Origin: Pirellula sp.
GTDB lineage: Bacteria; Planctomycetota; Planctomycetia; Pirellulales; Pirellulaceae
DNA: 40,149 nt
Reading direction: 5' to 3'
Assembly: GCA_021300015.1 (NCBI GenBank)
Contig: JAJTFB010000014.1
Location: forward strand, 1 to 40,149
Part shown: positions 1 to 8,194 of the stretch, piece by piece
Numbering within the stretch: position 1 is the stretch's first letter
Layout of the letters: the number at the start of each line of letters is the position of its first letter
Notes under the pieces: generated by a model
Told to the model about the DNA's origin: nothing
The model's input: only the letters and a program-made list of their open reading frames with translations
Database searches by the model: none
Position numbers and translations under genes: made by a program

Positions 1-1
1 A

Positions 2-2431
2 TTCACCTACGGAATGGACCATCGGTTGCATTTTGGACCCGGGGGAGGTGCCAATGTTGTGACCGTCACAGGCAACGGCTTGGTCTCTCAACAGCCCCCG
101 AAACAAATGAGGATATCGGGATCGGACTTGAGCCTCGACCCCGATTCGGGCGATCTACGGCTTGAGTCGGGGGTGACGCAGTACATTCGAACCACCGATG
201 AAGTGGGCAATTGGTTCGGCAACGAAAACAGCCTACCGATGTTTCATTATGTCTATCCACAGCGTTGGATAGAACGCAGTGGGTACAAGCCCAAGCGACG
301 GTATCAGTTGATTACCAATCCTCCGAGCATTCCTCCGGTTTTTCCGCTGAGCCAACAAGCCGACCGCTTTAACGATCTCTATGCGATCAACCGCTTCACC
401 TCGGCTTGTAGCACGGTGATCAATCGAGGCGAGGGCCAAGGAGAAGAGATGCGAGGCTTTGCATTGGTTTGCGAGCCTGTCCACAACCTCGTCGTACGGT
501 ATGACCTAAAATCTTCCGGAGCAACCTGGGCGGCCAACCGTATCGGCGCAGATTCCAAGAGCGAATTTCTACGCAGCAGCGACCCATGGTTCCGCCCCGT
601 GCGTATCGAAAACGCTCCCGACGGAACGATGTGGGTCGTCGATATGTACCGCTACGTGATCGAACATCCCGAATGGATCCCCGAAGAATGGCAACGGCGG
701 ATCAATGTCCGAGCCGGGGAAGATCGAGGTCGCATCTACCGTATTCGAAAGTCGGATTACACTCCCCAAACGATCGAGAACCTTTCCGAAAAAGATGACC
801 TCGCGTTGATCGGCCAAATCGCTGGCCTGAACTCCGCCAGATCGGATCTCGCACAACAAACACTTTTGAGCCGATGGATCGGCCGCAAGGACGTCGCAAC
901 GGTTGCTGCTCCAATCGGTGAGTTGCTCATGCAAACCGATCGCCCAGGAACCCGGGTTCGGCTCGCAAGTGTACTCATGGCCTTAGGCAGTTTCCCTGTC
1001 CATCGAATCGATGATTTGGTCGCCAAGTGCGATCCGCAGACCATCCGCTTCCTCGCCGAAAACGTCGACGCTCTTGGCCTTGATCCGGATGCCAGACAAC
1101 GTTTTTGGGCCTCTATACCCCTCGATTCGATCGCCAAACTGCCCTCCCTGGCGATGGTCGCGATGGTCGAAGCCAGTCAGGACAAGGTTCCGCCAATCGA
1201 TTGGATGGCCAAGGCTCTTGTAAGCCATGCGCAAGACAGTTGGGTCCAAGAATCGATCCATTTCCTGAATCCATCGAGTGTCGACGGTCTGCTTCGCGCG
1301 GTACTCCATGGCGATGCAGAGATCCGAAGCGTGCAAAAGATCGCCGAAAAACTCGTTCCCAGGATCTCGCCAGAGTACCGTGCTGAACTACTCGCTTCGG
1401 TCGCCAACGAAACGGGCCTTAGACCCGCTTGGCATTACCTTTTGGCCAAGCAATTTGCGTCGGCGGATGCCTCCGGCTTGGACGAATCTGCGATCGGACG
1501 GATTCTGAATTCGGCTCGCGATTGCTTGCGTCTGTACCATAGTGACCCCACCCAAGTCGATGCAGGCGCGGTACTCGCAGGTGTGAACCTGCTTGCATCT
1601 CGGATGGGCTCGACCTGGACCGAGGACCATGCGATGTTGCTCGGAGCGCTGGTGCGGGGCGAATCGCTGCCGATCGATTCGGAACTGACCGTCGGTTTGA
1701 TGAATCTCGGTGGCCAAGCCTCCTCGCAATTGATCGGTCGGTGGCGGGACTTGTCCCAAGCCAGTCGCTCGGTTGTTTTGAGCAAGCTGGGACAAAACGA
1801 ATCGGGTGGAATGGAAGTTCTCGATGCGGTTCGAAAGGGAAAAATCCCTGCCGCGGATATCGATGCGATCACCATTCAACGCATGCGATCCGATGGCTCC
1901 GAACAGGTGTCCAAAGGTGCCATCGAGATCTTCGGACCGGCACCAGGGGCTGACCGACCTGCACTGGTTCGGCAAGCCCTACTCGGTTGGCCGAAAAAGG
2001 CTGATGCAAGTATCGGTCAAATAGCCTATCGCAAGCATTGCGCTGCGTGCCACGAAGGTCGAAAAGTCGACGAGAACTACCAAGAAAGTCTCGCGCCAAA
2101 TCTCCGAGGGCTCGCACACTGGACCAACGAAGCTTGGGCCATTGCGATTTTAGATCCGAACCGATCCGTCGAGGAAAAGTACTGGGTCTTCCAAGCAAGA
2201 ACCCACGAAGGGCAGGTATTGACGGGTTTGAAACTTCGAGAGGACGAATCGAGCATGGAATGGGTCGATAGCAACGGAAGGATCGAGATTCTCAACAAGG
2301 CTGATATCTCCGAGTTTCGGGAGTCCGAACGGTCGCTTATGCCTGAGGGATTTGAACAGTTACTCACTCCTGAGGAAATCGCCGGGATTATCAGCTACCT
2401 CCGATCCAGCGGACCTACCAAAGGGGAATAG
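2..2431 (+). CDS. PVC-type membrane-bound dehydrogenase / cytochrome c protein, 5'-truncated by window edge
   Basis: The frame is open to the left edge, so the true start lies upstream; the first ATG in view (14) is internal. Residue numbers below count from that ATG. The first ~250 residues match the end of the PVC dehydrogenase beta-propeller domain (sugar-dehydrogenase/NHL-like), with NAPDGTMWVVDMYR followed by DRGRIYRIRK at the domain end. Residues ~260-640 are an alpha-helical, leucine/alanine-rich region of HEAT type. A C-terminal mono-haem cytochrome c domain has CAACH at residues 676-680 and a PEGFEQLLTPEE segment near the end that could supply the distal Met. Proteins of this architecture are exported and thought to pass electrons from an oxidised substrate to the haem; the substrate is unknown. 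Only 3 bases separate its stop from the kinase gene, so the two are probably co-transcribed. The family is clear, the reaction is not. Confidence 0.9.
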   Translation, partial: FTYGMDHRLHFGPGGGANVVTVTGNGLVSQQPPKQMRISGSDLSLDPDSGDLRLESGVTQYIRTTDEVGNWFGNENSLPMFHYVYPQRWIERSGYKPKRRYQLITNPPSIPPVFPLSQQADRFNDLYAINRFTSACSTVINRGEGQGEEMRGFALVCEPVHNLVVRYDLKSSGATWAANRIGADSKSEFLRSSDPWFRPVRIENAPDGTMWVVDMYRYVIEHPEWIPEEWQRRINVRAGEDRGRIYRIRKSDYTPQTIENLSEKDDLALIGQIAGLNSARSDLAQQTLLSRWIGRKDVATVAAPIGELLMQTDRPGTRVRLASVLMALGSFPVHRIDDLVAKCDPQTIRFLAENVDALGLDPDARQRFWASIPLDSIAKLPSLAMVAMVEASQDKVPPIDWMAKALVSHAQDSWVQESIHFLNPSSVDGLLRAVLHGDAEIRSVQKIAEKLVPRISPEYRAELLASVANETGLRPAWHYLLAKQFASADASGLDESAIGRILNSARDCLRLYHSDPTQVDAGAVLAGVNLLASRMGSTWTEDHAMLLGALVRGESLPIDSELTVGLMNLGGQASSQLIGRWRDLSQASRSVVLSKLGQNESGGMEVLDAVRKGKIPAADIDAITIQRMRSDGSEQVSKGAIEIFGPAPGADRPALVRQALLGWPKKADASIGQIAYRKHCAACHEGRKVDENYQESLAPNLRGLAHWTNEAWAIAILDPNRSVEEKYWVFQARTHEGQVLTGLKLREDESSMEWVDSNGRIEILNKADISEFRESERSLMPEGFEQLLTPEEIAGIISYLRSSGPTKGE

Positions 2432-2434
2432 CCA

Positions 2435-4309
2435 ATGTTGGGTGCGTTGCCGGAATTCATTGGGCCCTACCGAGTGGTTCGACTCCTCGGTCGCGGTGGC
2501 ATGGGGGTCGTCTACGAGGCGATTCATGAAAAGAACCACGAACGCGTTGCCGTGAAGATCATCTCCGAAGAACTGTCCAGTGAATCGAGGTTCCATAGCC
2601 GCTTTGAAGCAGAAATCCAAACACTTATCCGACTCAAACACCCGAACATCGTTCGACTCATCGGAATCGGTGAAGCGGATTCCTTGCCCTTCTACTCCAT
2701 GGAATTTGTCGAAGGGATGAATCTGCACCAAAAGCTAAAGATCGAACGAAGGATCGATTGGCAGACCGTCCTCGATTGGGCGATCCAAATCGCAGGTGCA
2801 CTCAAACAAGCTCATGATTTTGGAATCATCCATCGCGACTTGAAACCAGCGAATTTGATGATCACCCAGGAAAATACCATCAAGCTGCTGGATTTCGGTA
2901 TCTCGAAATTGTTCGGAGGCGATGGTTCAACACAGCCAGGTGCTACCGTCGGTACAGCCGACTTTATGCCACCCGAGCAAGCGGAAGGAATCACCGTCAG
3001 CCCACGAAGCGACTTGTATGCGCTAGGTGCGATCTGTTATGCATGCTTAGCAGGTCGCGCTCCGTTCCTTGGAAAAAACATCCCTGAAATTCTCTTCAAT
3101 ATCAGGTACGGGCCCTACGCTCCGATGAACCAATTGGCCCCCGAAGTGCCCGAGGAGTTCTGCAAACTGATCGACGACTTGCTCAGCCGCGAGCCGAGCA
3201 AACGCCCAGCGACAGCCTACCTTACCATGAACCGACTCCTAGCCCTTCGGGCAGGTTTAAAGCAACGCGAGGCCAAGCAGCACGAATCGAAGTTGGACGA
3301 GCAACCCTCGGAGTCCATCGATGTGCATACCAGCCCCACGCAGACGAGCATCGACGTCAGGAACTTACCCTCGATCGCTGATCTTGCCGATTCGCCTTAC
3401 CATGACGCCACACGCATCGAAATCGTCCGGGCCGACGAAGCGACCAGAGAACACATCACCGGCGGATCGCTCGCCCAAAGAAATACTCATTTCGGCCTAC
3501 CCACCTCGGGTCGGACAACCTTTACCGAGGTAAGCGATCAAGACCGAGCCAAGGTTTCGATCTTCGAAGGTCCAAGTCCTGAAGTCGAAAAACGCGAACG
3601 TTGGGGAGAGATCCTTTTGATCCTCGGTGCCCTCTTCGCGTGCATCGCCGGAGTTTTCTATTTCTCCCGACCCGTCCACCCCGATCGGCTGTACGAACCC
3701 ATCTCGGCGGCTATCACCAGTGGGGATGAATCCCGACTAATCGATATCGAGGATCAGATCGAAGCTTTCAAGGAAACACACCCCAATGACCTGCGTCTAG
3801 ATAAACTTGACGCCGCCACCGAAAAGATCGACTACTTGAAGCGACTTCGGTTTTTGCAACGTCGATCCAGCAACCGCTATCCAGGCCAAGATGCGATGGT
3901 CTCGGTCCTGCGGGACATTGTAGATATCAAAGATACACAGAGCGAAATTGCAAAGTCGAAACTCGCGGCGTTTGCAAATGCCTACCCCCTCGAACTACTC
4001 GACGCCAACGAGCAAGCTTGGGTCCGCTTTGCGATCCAACTCGATGAAGAACTCGCCTCGCAGGAAGAATCGGCATCCGACAAAATCCGATCTTCGCAAC
4101 TCGAACATCACTTCGAGAAGCTTATGCAATCCGGCTCGCCAGATCAGGAACGCGCAATCCGCCTGCAAGCCTTGATCCAGTTGTACTCAAAAGAGCCCTG
4201 GGCCTTGCCAATCGTAACGAAAGCAAACGCGGAATTAGAGAAATTGATGCGTCGCCTTAGTTTTCCTCGACAAGGCTCGGTTGAAACGGTCTCGGATGGA
4301 GCAGACTGA
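2435..4309 (+). CDS. Ser/Thr protein kinase, Pkn type, single-pass membrane
   Basis: The 624-residue protein has an N-terminal eukaryotic-type kinase domain (~11-270) with all key elements: glycine loop GRGGMGVV at 19-26, VAVK with Lys41, catalytic loop HRDLKPAN at 133-140 (Asp135), DFG at 153-155 and a PPE-type activation-segment end near 179. A hydrophilic linker (~275-390) is followed by one hydrophobic segment (~393-411, LLILGALFACIAGVFYF), so the kinase domain is predicted cytoplasmic and the ~210-residue C-terminal part, helical and charged, extracytoplasmic. The start is the ATG 3 bases after the upstream stop, with AGGGGA just upstream inside the preceding gene, which suggests translational coupling to the cytochrome c dehydrogenase gene. 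The C-terminal sensor region matches nothing I recognise. Kinase activity is highly likely; signal and targets are unknown. Confidence 0.95.
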   Translation: MLGALPEFIGPYRVVRLLGRGGMGVVYEAIHEKNHERVAVKIISEELSSESRFHSRFEAEIQTLIRLKHPNIVRLIGIGEADSLPFYSMEFVEGMNLHQKLKIERRIDWQTVLDWAIQIAGALKQAHDFGIIHRDLKPANLMITQENTIKLLDFGISKLFGGDGSTQPGATVGTADFMPPEQAEGITVSPRSDLYALGAICYACLAGRAPFLGKNIPEILFNIRYGPYAPMNQLAPEVPEEFCKLIDDLLSREPSKRPATAYLTMNRLLALRAGLKQREAKQHESKLDEQPSESIDVHTSPTQTSIDVRNLPSIADLADSPYHDATRIEIVRADEATREHITGGSLAQRNTHFGLPTSGRTTFTEVSDQDRAKVSIFEGPSPEVEKRERWGEILLILGALFACIAGVFYFSRPVHPDRLYEPISAAITSGDESRLIDIEDQIEAFKETHPNDLRLDKLDAATEKIDYLKRLRFLQRRSSNRYPGQDAMVSVLRDIVDIKDTQSEIAKSKLAAFANAYPLELLDANEQAWVRFAIQLDEELASQEESASDKIRSSQLEHHFEKLMQSGSPDQERAIRLQALIQLYSKEPWALPIVTKANAELEKLMRRLSFPRQGSVETVSDGAD

Positions 4310-4498
4310 GTTGAAACTCAGTTGAAATAGGTTGCTATCGAGGCTAAAATCACTTGTTGGCCCTTCCCGCTTCGCCGGATGCCCAGAGTGGCCGCTCTAA
4401 TTCCTCAGAGGAATTGACTCCAAAAAGAAATTTCGAATGCGCCGATGCGCCAGAGCGTGTCGGCGTTGTTGTTTTATAGCTCAATTGCAGGAACCAAC
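4310..4498. promoter_or_regulatory. Intergenic region upstream of argB with two inverted repeats
   Basis: This 189-bp gap separates the kinase gene from argB. At 4305-4322 there is an inverted repeat, ACTGAGTT/AACTCAGT with a 2-base centre, overlapping the kinase stop codon; no T-run follows, so it is not a typical terminator. At 4399-4415 lies AATTCCTC-A-GAGGAATT, a perfect 8-bp palindrome with one central base. It abuts TTGACT (4414-4419), a good -35-like hexamer, but no convincing -10 sits at the right distance. The palindrome could be an operator for the arg genes. It does not match the usual ArgR box of two ATTCA-type half sites, so any regulator is unknown. Confidence 0.35.
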
Positions 4499-5410
4499 GT
4501 GGACGACCAAACCCAAGCGGTCCAGAAGGCCGACGTACTGATCGAGGCGATGGGATGGATCCGGCGCTTTCGAGGCAAAACGACCGTCATTAAACTCGGT
4601 GGCTCGCTCATGGCCAACCCCGACGCGATGCGGCATACGCTCCTGGATATCATTTTTATGGAGACAGTGGGAATGCGCCCAGTGGTGGTCCACGGAGGGG
4701 GACCTTCGATCAACAAAGCGATGGAAGCCGCAGCCATCGAACCGGTATGGGTCAAGGGACGGCGAGTGACCGACGCCAAGACGCTCGACATCGTTGAACA
4801 AACGCTCGGATACGAGTTGAATACGTTTCTGACCGAAGAGGTCGAACGTCTCGGGGGCCGTGCGATGAATTTGAACTTCCGTACCACGAACGTTCTGTTC
4901 GGCGAAAAACTGCTGCTTGAAGAACCCGGAAGCGCTCCGATCGATCTTGGGTTTGTTGGGCAAGTCACACGGGTCGACCGTCAAACGATCGAAAGTCTGA
5001 CCTACACCGGGCAAATCCCCTTCATTCCCTCGATGTGCATCGATCCTCAGGGGCAGAAGTACAATGTCAATGCGGACACGGCTGCGATGGCCGTGGCGGA
5101 ATCCTTAGGGGCAGAGAAGCTGATTTTCATCAGCGATGTCAATGGTGTCAGGCGAGACAAAGACGATCCAAAGAGCGTGATCCATTCGATGACGGCCGCG
5201 GAGGCCAAGTCGTTGATCGAGCAAGGCGTCATCAGTGGTGGGATGATTCCCAAAGTTGAGGCTTGCCTCTCGACCCTCAATCGAGGAGTCGGCAAGGTTC
5301 ACATCATCGATGGCCAGTTGCGGCATTCGCTCTTGCTAGAGATCTATACAACCGCTGGCGTAGGAACTGAAATCCTTCAACAACGCAACACGGCCGCCTC
5401 GCGAATCTAA
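4499..5410 (+). CDS. argB: Acetylglutamate kinase
   Basis: It phosphorylates N-acetyl-L-glutamate with ATP, the second step of arginine biosynthesis, in the cytoplasm. The amino-acid-kinase fold is clear: IKLGGS at residues 31-36 (Lys32), HGGGPSINK around 65-73, and the C-terminal [10 protein letters not shown] segment that binds nucleotide. I chose the GTG at 4499 because AGGA (4489-4492) lies 6 bases upstream and the protein then begins with the typical [13 protein letters not shown] helix, giving 303 residues. The frame also offers an ATG at 4445, but its extra 18 residues look unrelated to the family and that ATG has no ribosome-binding site. The gene is followed after 11 bases by argF, so the two form an arginine operon; argC, argJ and argD are not in the window. 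Confidence 0.96.
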   Translation: MDDQTQAVQKADVLIEAMGWIRRFRGKTTVIKLGGSLMANPDAMRHTLLDIIFMETVGMRPVVVHGGGPSINKAMEAAAIEPVWVKGRRVTDAKTLDIVEQTLGYELNTFLTEEVERLGGRAMNLNFRTTNVLFGEKLLLEEPGSAPIDLGFVGQVTRVDRQTIESLTYTGQIPFIPSMCIDPQGQKYNVNADTAAMAVAESLGAEKLIFISDVNGVRRDKDDPKSVIHSMTAAEAKSLIEQGVISGGMIPKVEACLSTLNRGVGKVHIIDGQLRHSLLLEIYTTAGVGTEILQQRNTAASRI

Positions 5411-5421
5411 GCAAAGATCCA

Positions 5422-6375
5422 ATGATGAGACATTTAAGATCGCTTGTCGATTTGCGAATCGATGAATTTCAAACGATCATGGACTGGTCGCACCAACTCA
5501 AAAAACTCCTGGGCCAGGGATATCGACCTGATTTGCTCAAAAACAGAACCTGTGCGCTGGTATTCGAAAAGGCGAGTTTGAGGACTCGCGTTAGTTTCGA
5601 AACCGCCATGGCGCAACTGGGAGGTACCGCTTTGTACTTGACCGGCGATGCCGGGTGGCGCGAGCGTGAGACCATCGGTGATTTTGTTCGTGTTCTCGGA
5701 GAGTACTGCGACTTCCTGGTCTGCAGAGCTTTTTCCCAGTCGACCATCGAGGAACTCGTCCGCCACAACGCCGTCCCAACGATCAATGGCCTGACCGATG
5801 AGTCCCATCCATGCCAAGCCTTGGCCGACATTCTTACCATCGACGAATCGACCGGCGGTAACCTCCGAGGAAAACAGTTGACGTTTGTAGGAGATGGAAA
5901 CAACGTTGTGCGATCGCTGATTCGGGCCGCAGCAATGAGTGGACTTCGATTCCGTCTGGCCTGTCCGAAAAAGTACCAGATCCCCAACGACTTTATCGAA
6001 GAGGTTCGACTCGTGGGCAATTTGGATTTCGATCAAAGCGATGACATACGCTCGATGATCAAAGATGCCGACTTCATCTACACCGATGTTTGGACCAGCA
6101 TGGGCCAAGAAGAGGAAAACGACGCCCGCAAAGCTGCTTTCGGGCCTTATCAGGTCAACACCAAACTCATGGGGATGGCACCCGAGCATTGCAAGATCCT
6201 CCACTGCCTGCCGGCACGCCGAGGAATGGAAATCACCGATGCGGTGATCGATTCGAAAAACAGCCTTGTGTTCCAGCAAGCGGGAAATCGGTTGCACGCC
6301 CAAAAAGGGCTTCTGATCTGGCTCGCGATCGAAAATGGGTACACCACTGCTGCGGACGTAAGAGCGATGCTGTAA
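5422..6375 (+). CDS. argF: Ornithine carbamoyltransferase
   Basis: It joins carbamoyl phosphate and ornithine to give citrulline in the cytoplasm. The carbamoyl-phosphate loop reads SLRTR (residues 52-56; the more common form is STRTR). HPCQALADI (129-137), DVWTSMGQE (232-240, ornithine-binding SMG loop) and HCLPARRG (261-268) are all present, which identifies OTCase and not aspartate carbamoyltransferase. Length (317) is normal. Two ATG codons stand in tandem at 5422 and 5425, and the choice changes only one residue. It lies 11 bases downstream of argB in the same operon. An open antisense frame covers most of the gene but is a codon-bias shadow. Confidence 0.97.
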   Translation: MMRHLRSLVDLRIDEFQTIMDWSHQLKKLLGQGYRPDLLKNRTCALVFEKASLRTRVSFETAMAQLGGTALYLTGDAGWRERETIGDFVRVLGEYCDFLVCRAFSQSTIEELVRHNAVPTINGLTDESHPCQALADILTIDESTGGNLRGKQLTFVGDGNNVVRSLIRAAAMSGLRFRLACPKKYQIPNDFIEEVRLVGNLDFDQSDDIRSMIKDADFIYTDVWTSMGQEEENDARKAAFGPYQVNTKLMGMAPEHCKILHCLPARRGMEITDAVIDSKNSLVFQQAGNRLHAQKGLLIWLAIENGYTTAADVRAML

Positions 6376-6448
6376 GCCAAGGCAACTTTGAGTACAATGC
6401 TAGGCGCGCAAGCATCGTCGAATCCAGGATCGGATCGCCAGGAGCCAA

Positions 6449-8194
6449 GTGTTGTTCAAGAGCTTATTTACAGAGTGGGCACTCGAGAAAAAAGCTCTCT
6501 TTTTCTTAGGGCTCGCCCTTCTATTTTCATTGGTCCTAGGGGCTGTCGCTGTCCAATGGGTTGCCGAACGCCTCGTGAGCGAAACGATCCGACAATCGGC
6601 TCGCGACTACGCCGATAAAGTCGTTTGGCTCAAGCACGTTGTGGTGACGACCGGCAAACAAGGAACCGACGGCTCCGATGTTAAGCCCGATCTATCTGCT
6701 TTCGATCAACAACGATCCAGCAAGCAGTACGAATCGTCTCTGCTGCGCATCAATGACGGTCTTGAGCATCATTCGCTAGGAGGCCGTCTGGCCGATCGAG
6801 AGGATCTTAAAATCCTCAACAGAATACATGCCAAGCTCTCGGAGCTCGAGGAAAAAGCGAAAGCGCAGGCCAGATCCGATGCTGCGAAAAATCCATCACC
6901 CTCCAAAAACGCCACAGCGATCGACCCAGCGTCCCAGCAGAGCAACTGGGATCTGATCGGAGATCCAACCCAGTCGGTCCTCGAGGAAATCGGTCCGGTC
7001 GACGGATACCATCTCTACTACCAACCGATCCAATTTCCTGAGTCTTGTCGCAGTTGCCATAGCCGAAACGAAGCCCTTTCGCTCCCGAAGCTTTCGGTCA
7101 TGTCGGTCGATCCTTTTCGCGTCTTGCAGGTTCGTATCCCCACGACCGACACCAGAATCTTGCGAATTTGGAGCTATTCGCTCCTCTCGGCGATCGGGAT
7201 CGCTACGCTGGCGCTCTCGCTGTTCTTTATCCATTGGGTCCTCAAACGATTGGTGATCAATCCACTCTCGGAATTGAAATCCGTTTCCGATGAAATCACC
7301 AACGGTAAAACCGATCTGGAATTCCAAGTTGATACCAACGACGAGTTCACTGAACTATCGGAATCCTTCAACAGGATGCTTCGACATATCACATCGACCC
7401 AAAAAGAGATCCAAGCGGTCAACAAAGAACTCGATTCACGGATCGATGAATTGGCGAGCGTTAACCTTCAATTGTACGAAGCCAATCGACTCAAAGGCGA
7501 ATTTCTTGCCAACATGAGCCATGAATTGCGAACCCCCCTGAATAGCATTTTGGGATTCAGCGATGTGCTTGCAGGGATCGAGTCGTTGACCGACAAGCAA
7601 CGGCGTTGGGTCGGGAACATTCAAAACTCAGGCAGAGTCCTGTTGGAAATGATCAACGATATCCTCGATCTTGCCAAAATCGAAGCCGGGAAAATGGAAG
7701 TCCGACCCTCAAACTTCGATCTCTTGGGATTGATCCAAGCTCAAATCGAGCTTTTTCGGAAAATGGCCGAGGACAAAAATATCGATCTGCAGGTTGACTC
7801 AAGCGTACAAGAACTCAGGGTCATGCAGGACCAAGGTAAAATCTCTCAGATTCTGACGAACCTGATCTCCAATGCGATCAAGTTCACCCCCGAAGGCGGC
7901 CTGGTGACGATCTCCGCTGAGCCCAACCAAGACGGAACACTCTGCGTTGCCGTGGCCGATACGGGCGTAGGTATCGCACCTTACGAACACGAAGTGGTCT
8001 TTGAAAAATTCCGCCAAGTTTCCGGCGAGGCTGGAAAAGACGCACTCACTCGCGAGCACTCCGGGACCGGCTTGGGACTCTCGATCGTCCGCGAACTGTG
8101 CCGCCTCCTAGGAGGGGAAATCGGACTCACAAGCCAGCTTGGTCAAGGCAGTACATTCCGCGTGGTTCTGCCGATGGAATTCGGTAAGGACTAG
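6449..8194 (+). CDS. Membrane sensor histidine kinase with CxxCH haem motif (DUF3365/Tll0287-like sensor)
   Basis: The start is GTG with AGGAG (6440-6444) 4 bases upstream; 581 residues. Order: membrane helix ~15-38; extracytoplasmic domain ~45-235 resembling the DUF3365/Tll0287-like family, with CRSCH at 200-204, a c-type haem attachment motif; second helix ~240-266; HAMP ~265-315; coiled coil ~315-348; HisKA with SHELRTPLN (phospho-acceptor His358); HATPase_c with N-box NLISNAIKFTP (~471-481), DTGVGI (504-509) and GTGLGLSIV (539-547). It should autophosphorylate on His358 in response to a redox or ligand signal read through the haem. No response regulator lies next to it, so it is an orphan here. 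Its stop overlaps the stop of the convergent gene by 3 bases. Kinase identity is certain; haem binding is inferred from the motif and family. Confidence 0.93.
   Translation: MLFKSLFTEWALEKKALFFLGLALLFSLVLGAVAVQWVAERLVSETIRQSARDYADKVVWLKHVVVTTGKQGTDGSDVKPDLSAFDQQRSSKQYESSLLRINDGLEHHSLGGRLADREDLKILNRIHAKLSELEEKAKAQARSDAAKNPSPSKNATAIDPASQQSNWDLIGDPTQSVLEEIGPVDGYHLYYQPIQFPESCRSCHSRNEALSLPKLSVMSVDPFRVLQVRIPTTDTRILRIWSYSLLSAIGIATLALSLFFIHWVLKRLVINPLSELKSVSDEITNGKTDLEFQVDTNDEFTELSESFNRMLRHITSTQKEIQAVNKELDSRIDELASVNLQLYEANRLKGEFLANMSHELRTPLNSILGFSDVLAGIESLTDKQRRWVGNIQNSGRVLLEMINDILDLAKIEAGKMEVRPSNFDLLGLIQAQIELFRKMAEDKNIDLQVDSSVQELRVMQDQGKISQILTNLISNAIKFTPEGGLVTISAEPNQDGTLCVAVADTGVGIAPYEHEVVFEKFRQVSGEAGKDALTREHSGTGLGLSIVRELCRLLGGEIGLTSQLGQGSTFRVVLPMEFGKD

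Noticed and set aside
1388..1975. 195-codon antisense frame within the first dehydrogenase gene
   Set aside because: Its composition is that of a reverse-complemented coding frame; no domain is recognisable.
4305..4322. Terminator after the kinase gene
   Set aside because: The inverted repeat has only a 2-base centre and no following T-run.
5434..6303. 289-codon open frame antisense to argF
   Set aside because: It mirrors argF codon for codon, has no family similarity or ribosome-binding site, and lies inside a certain gene.
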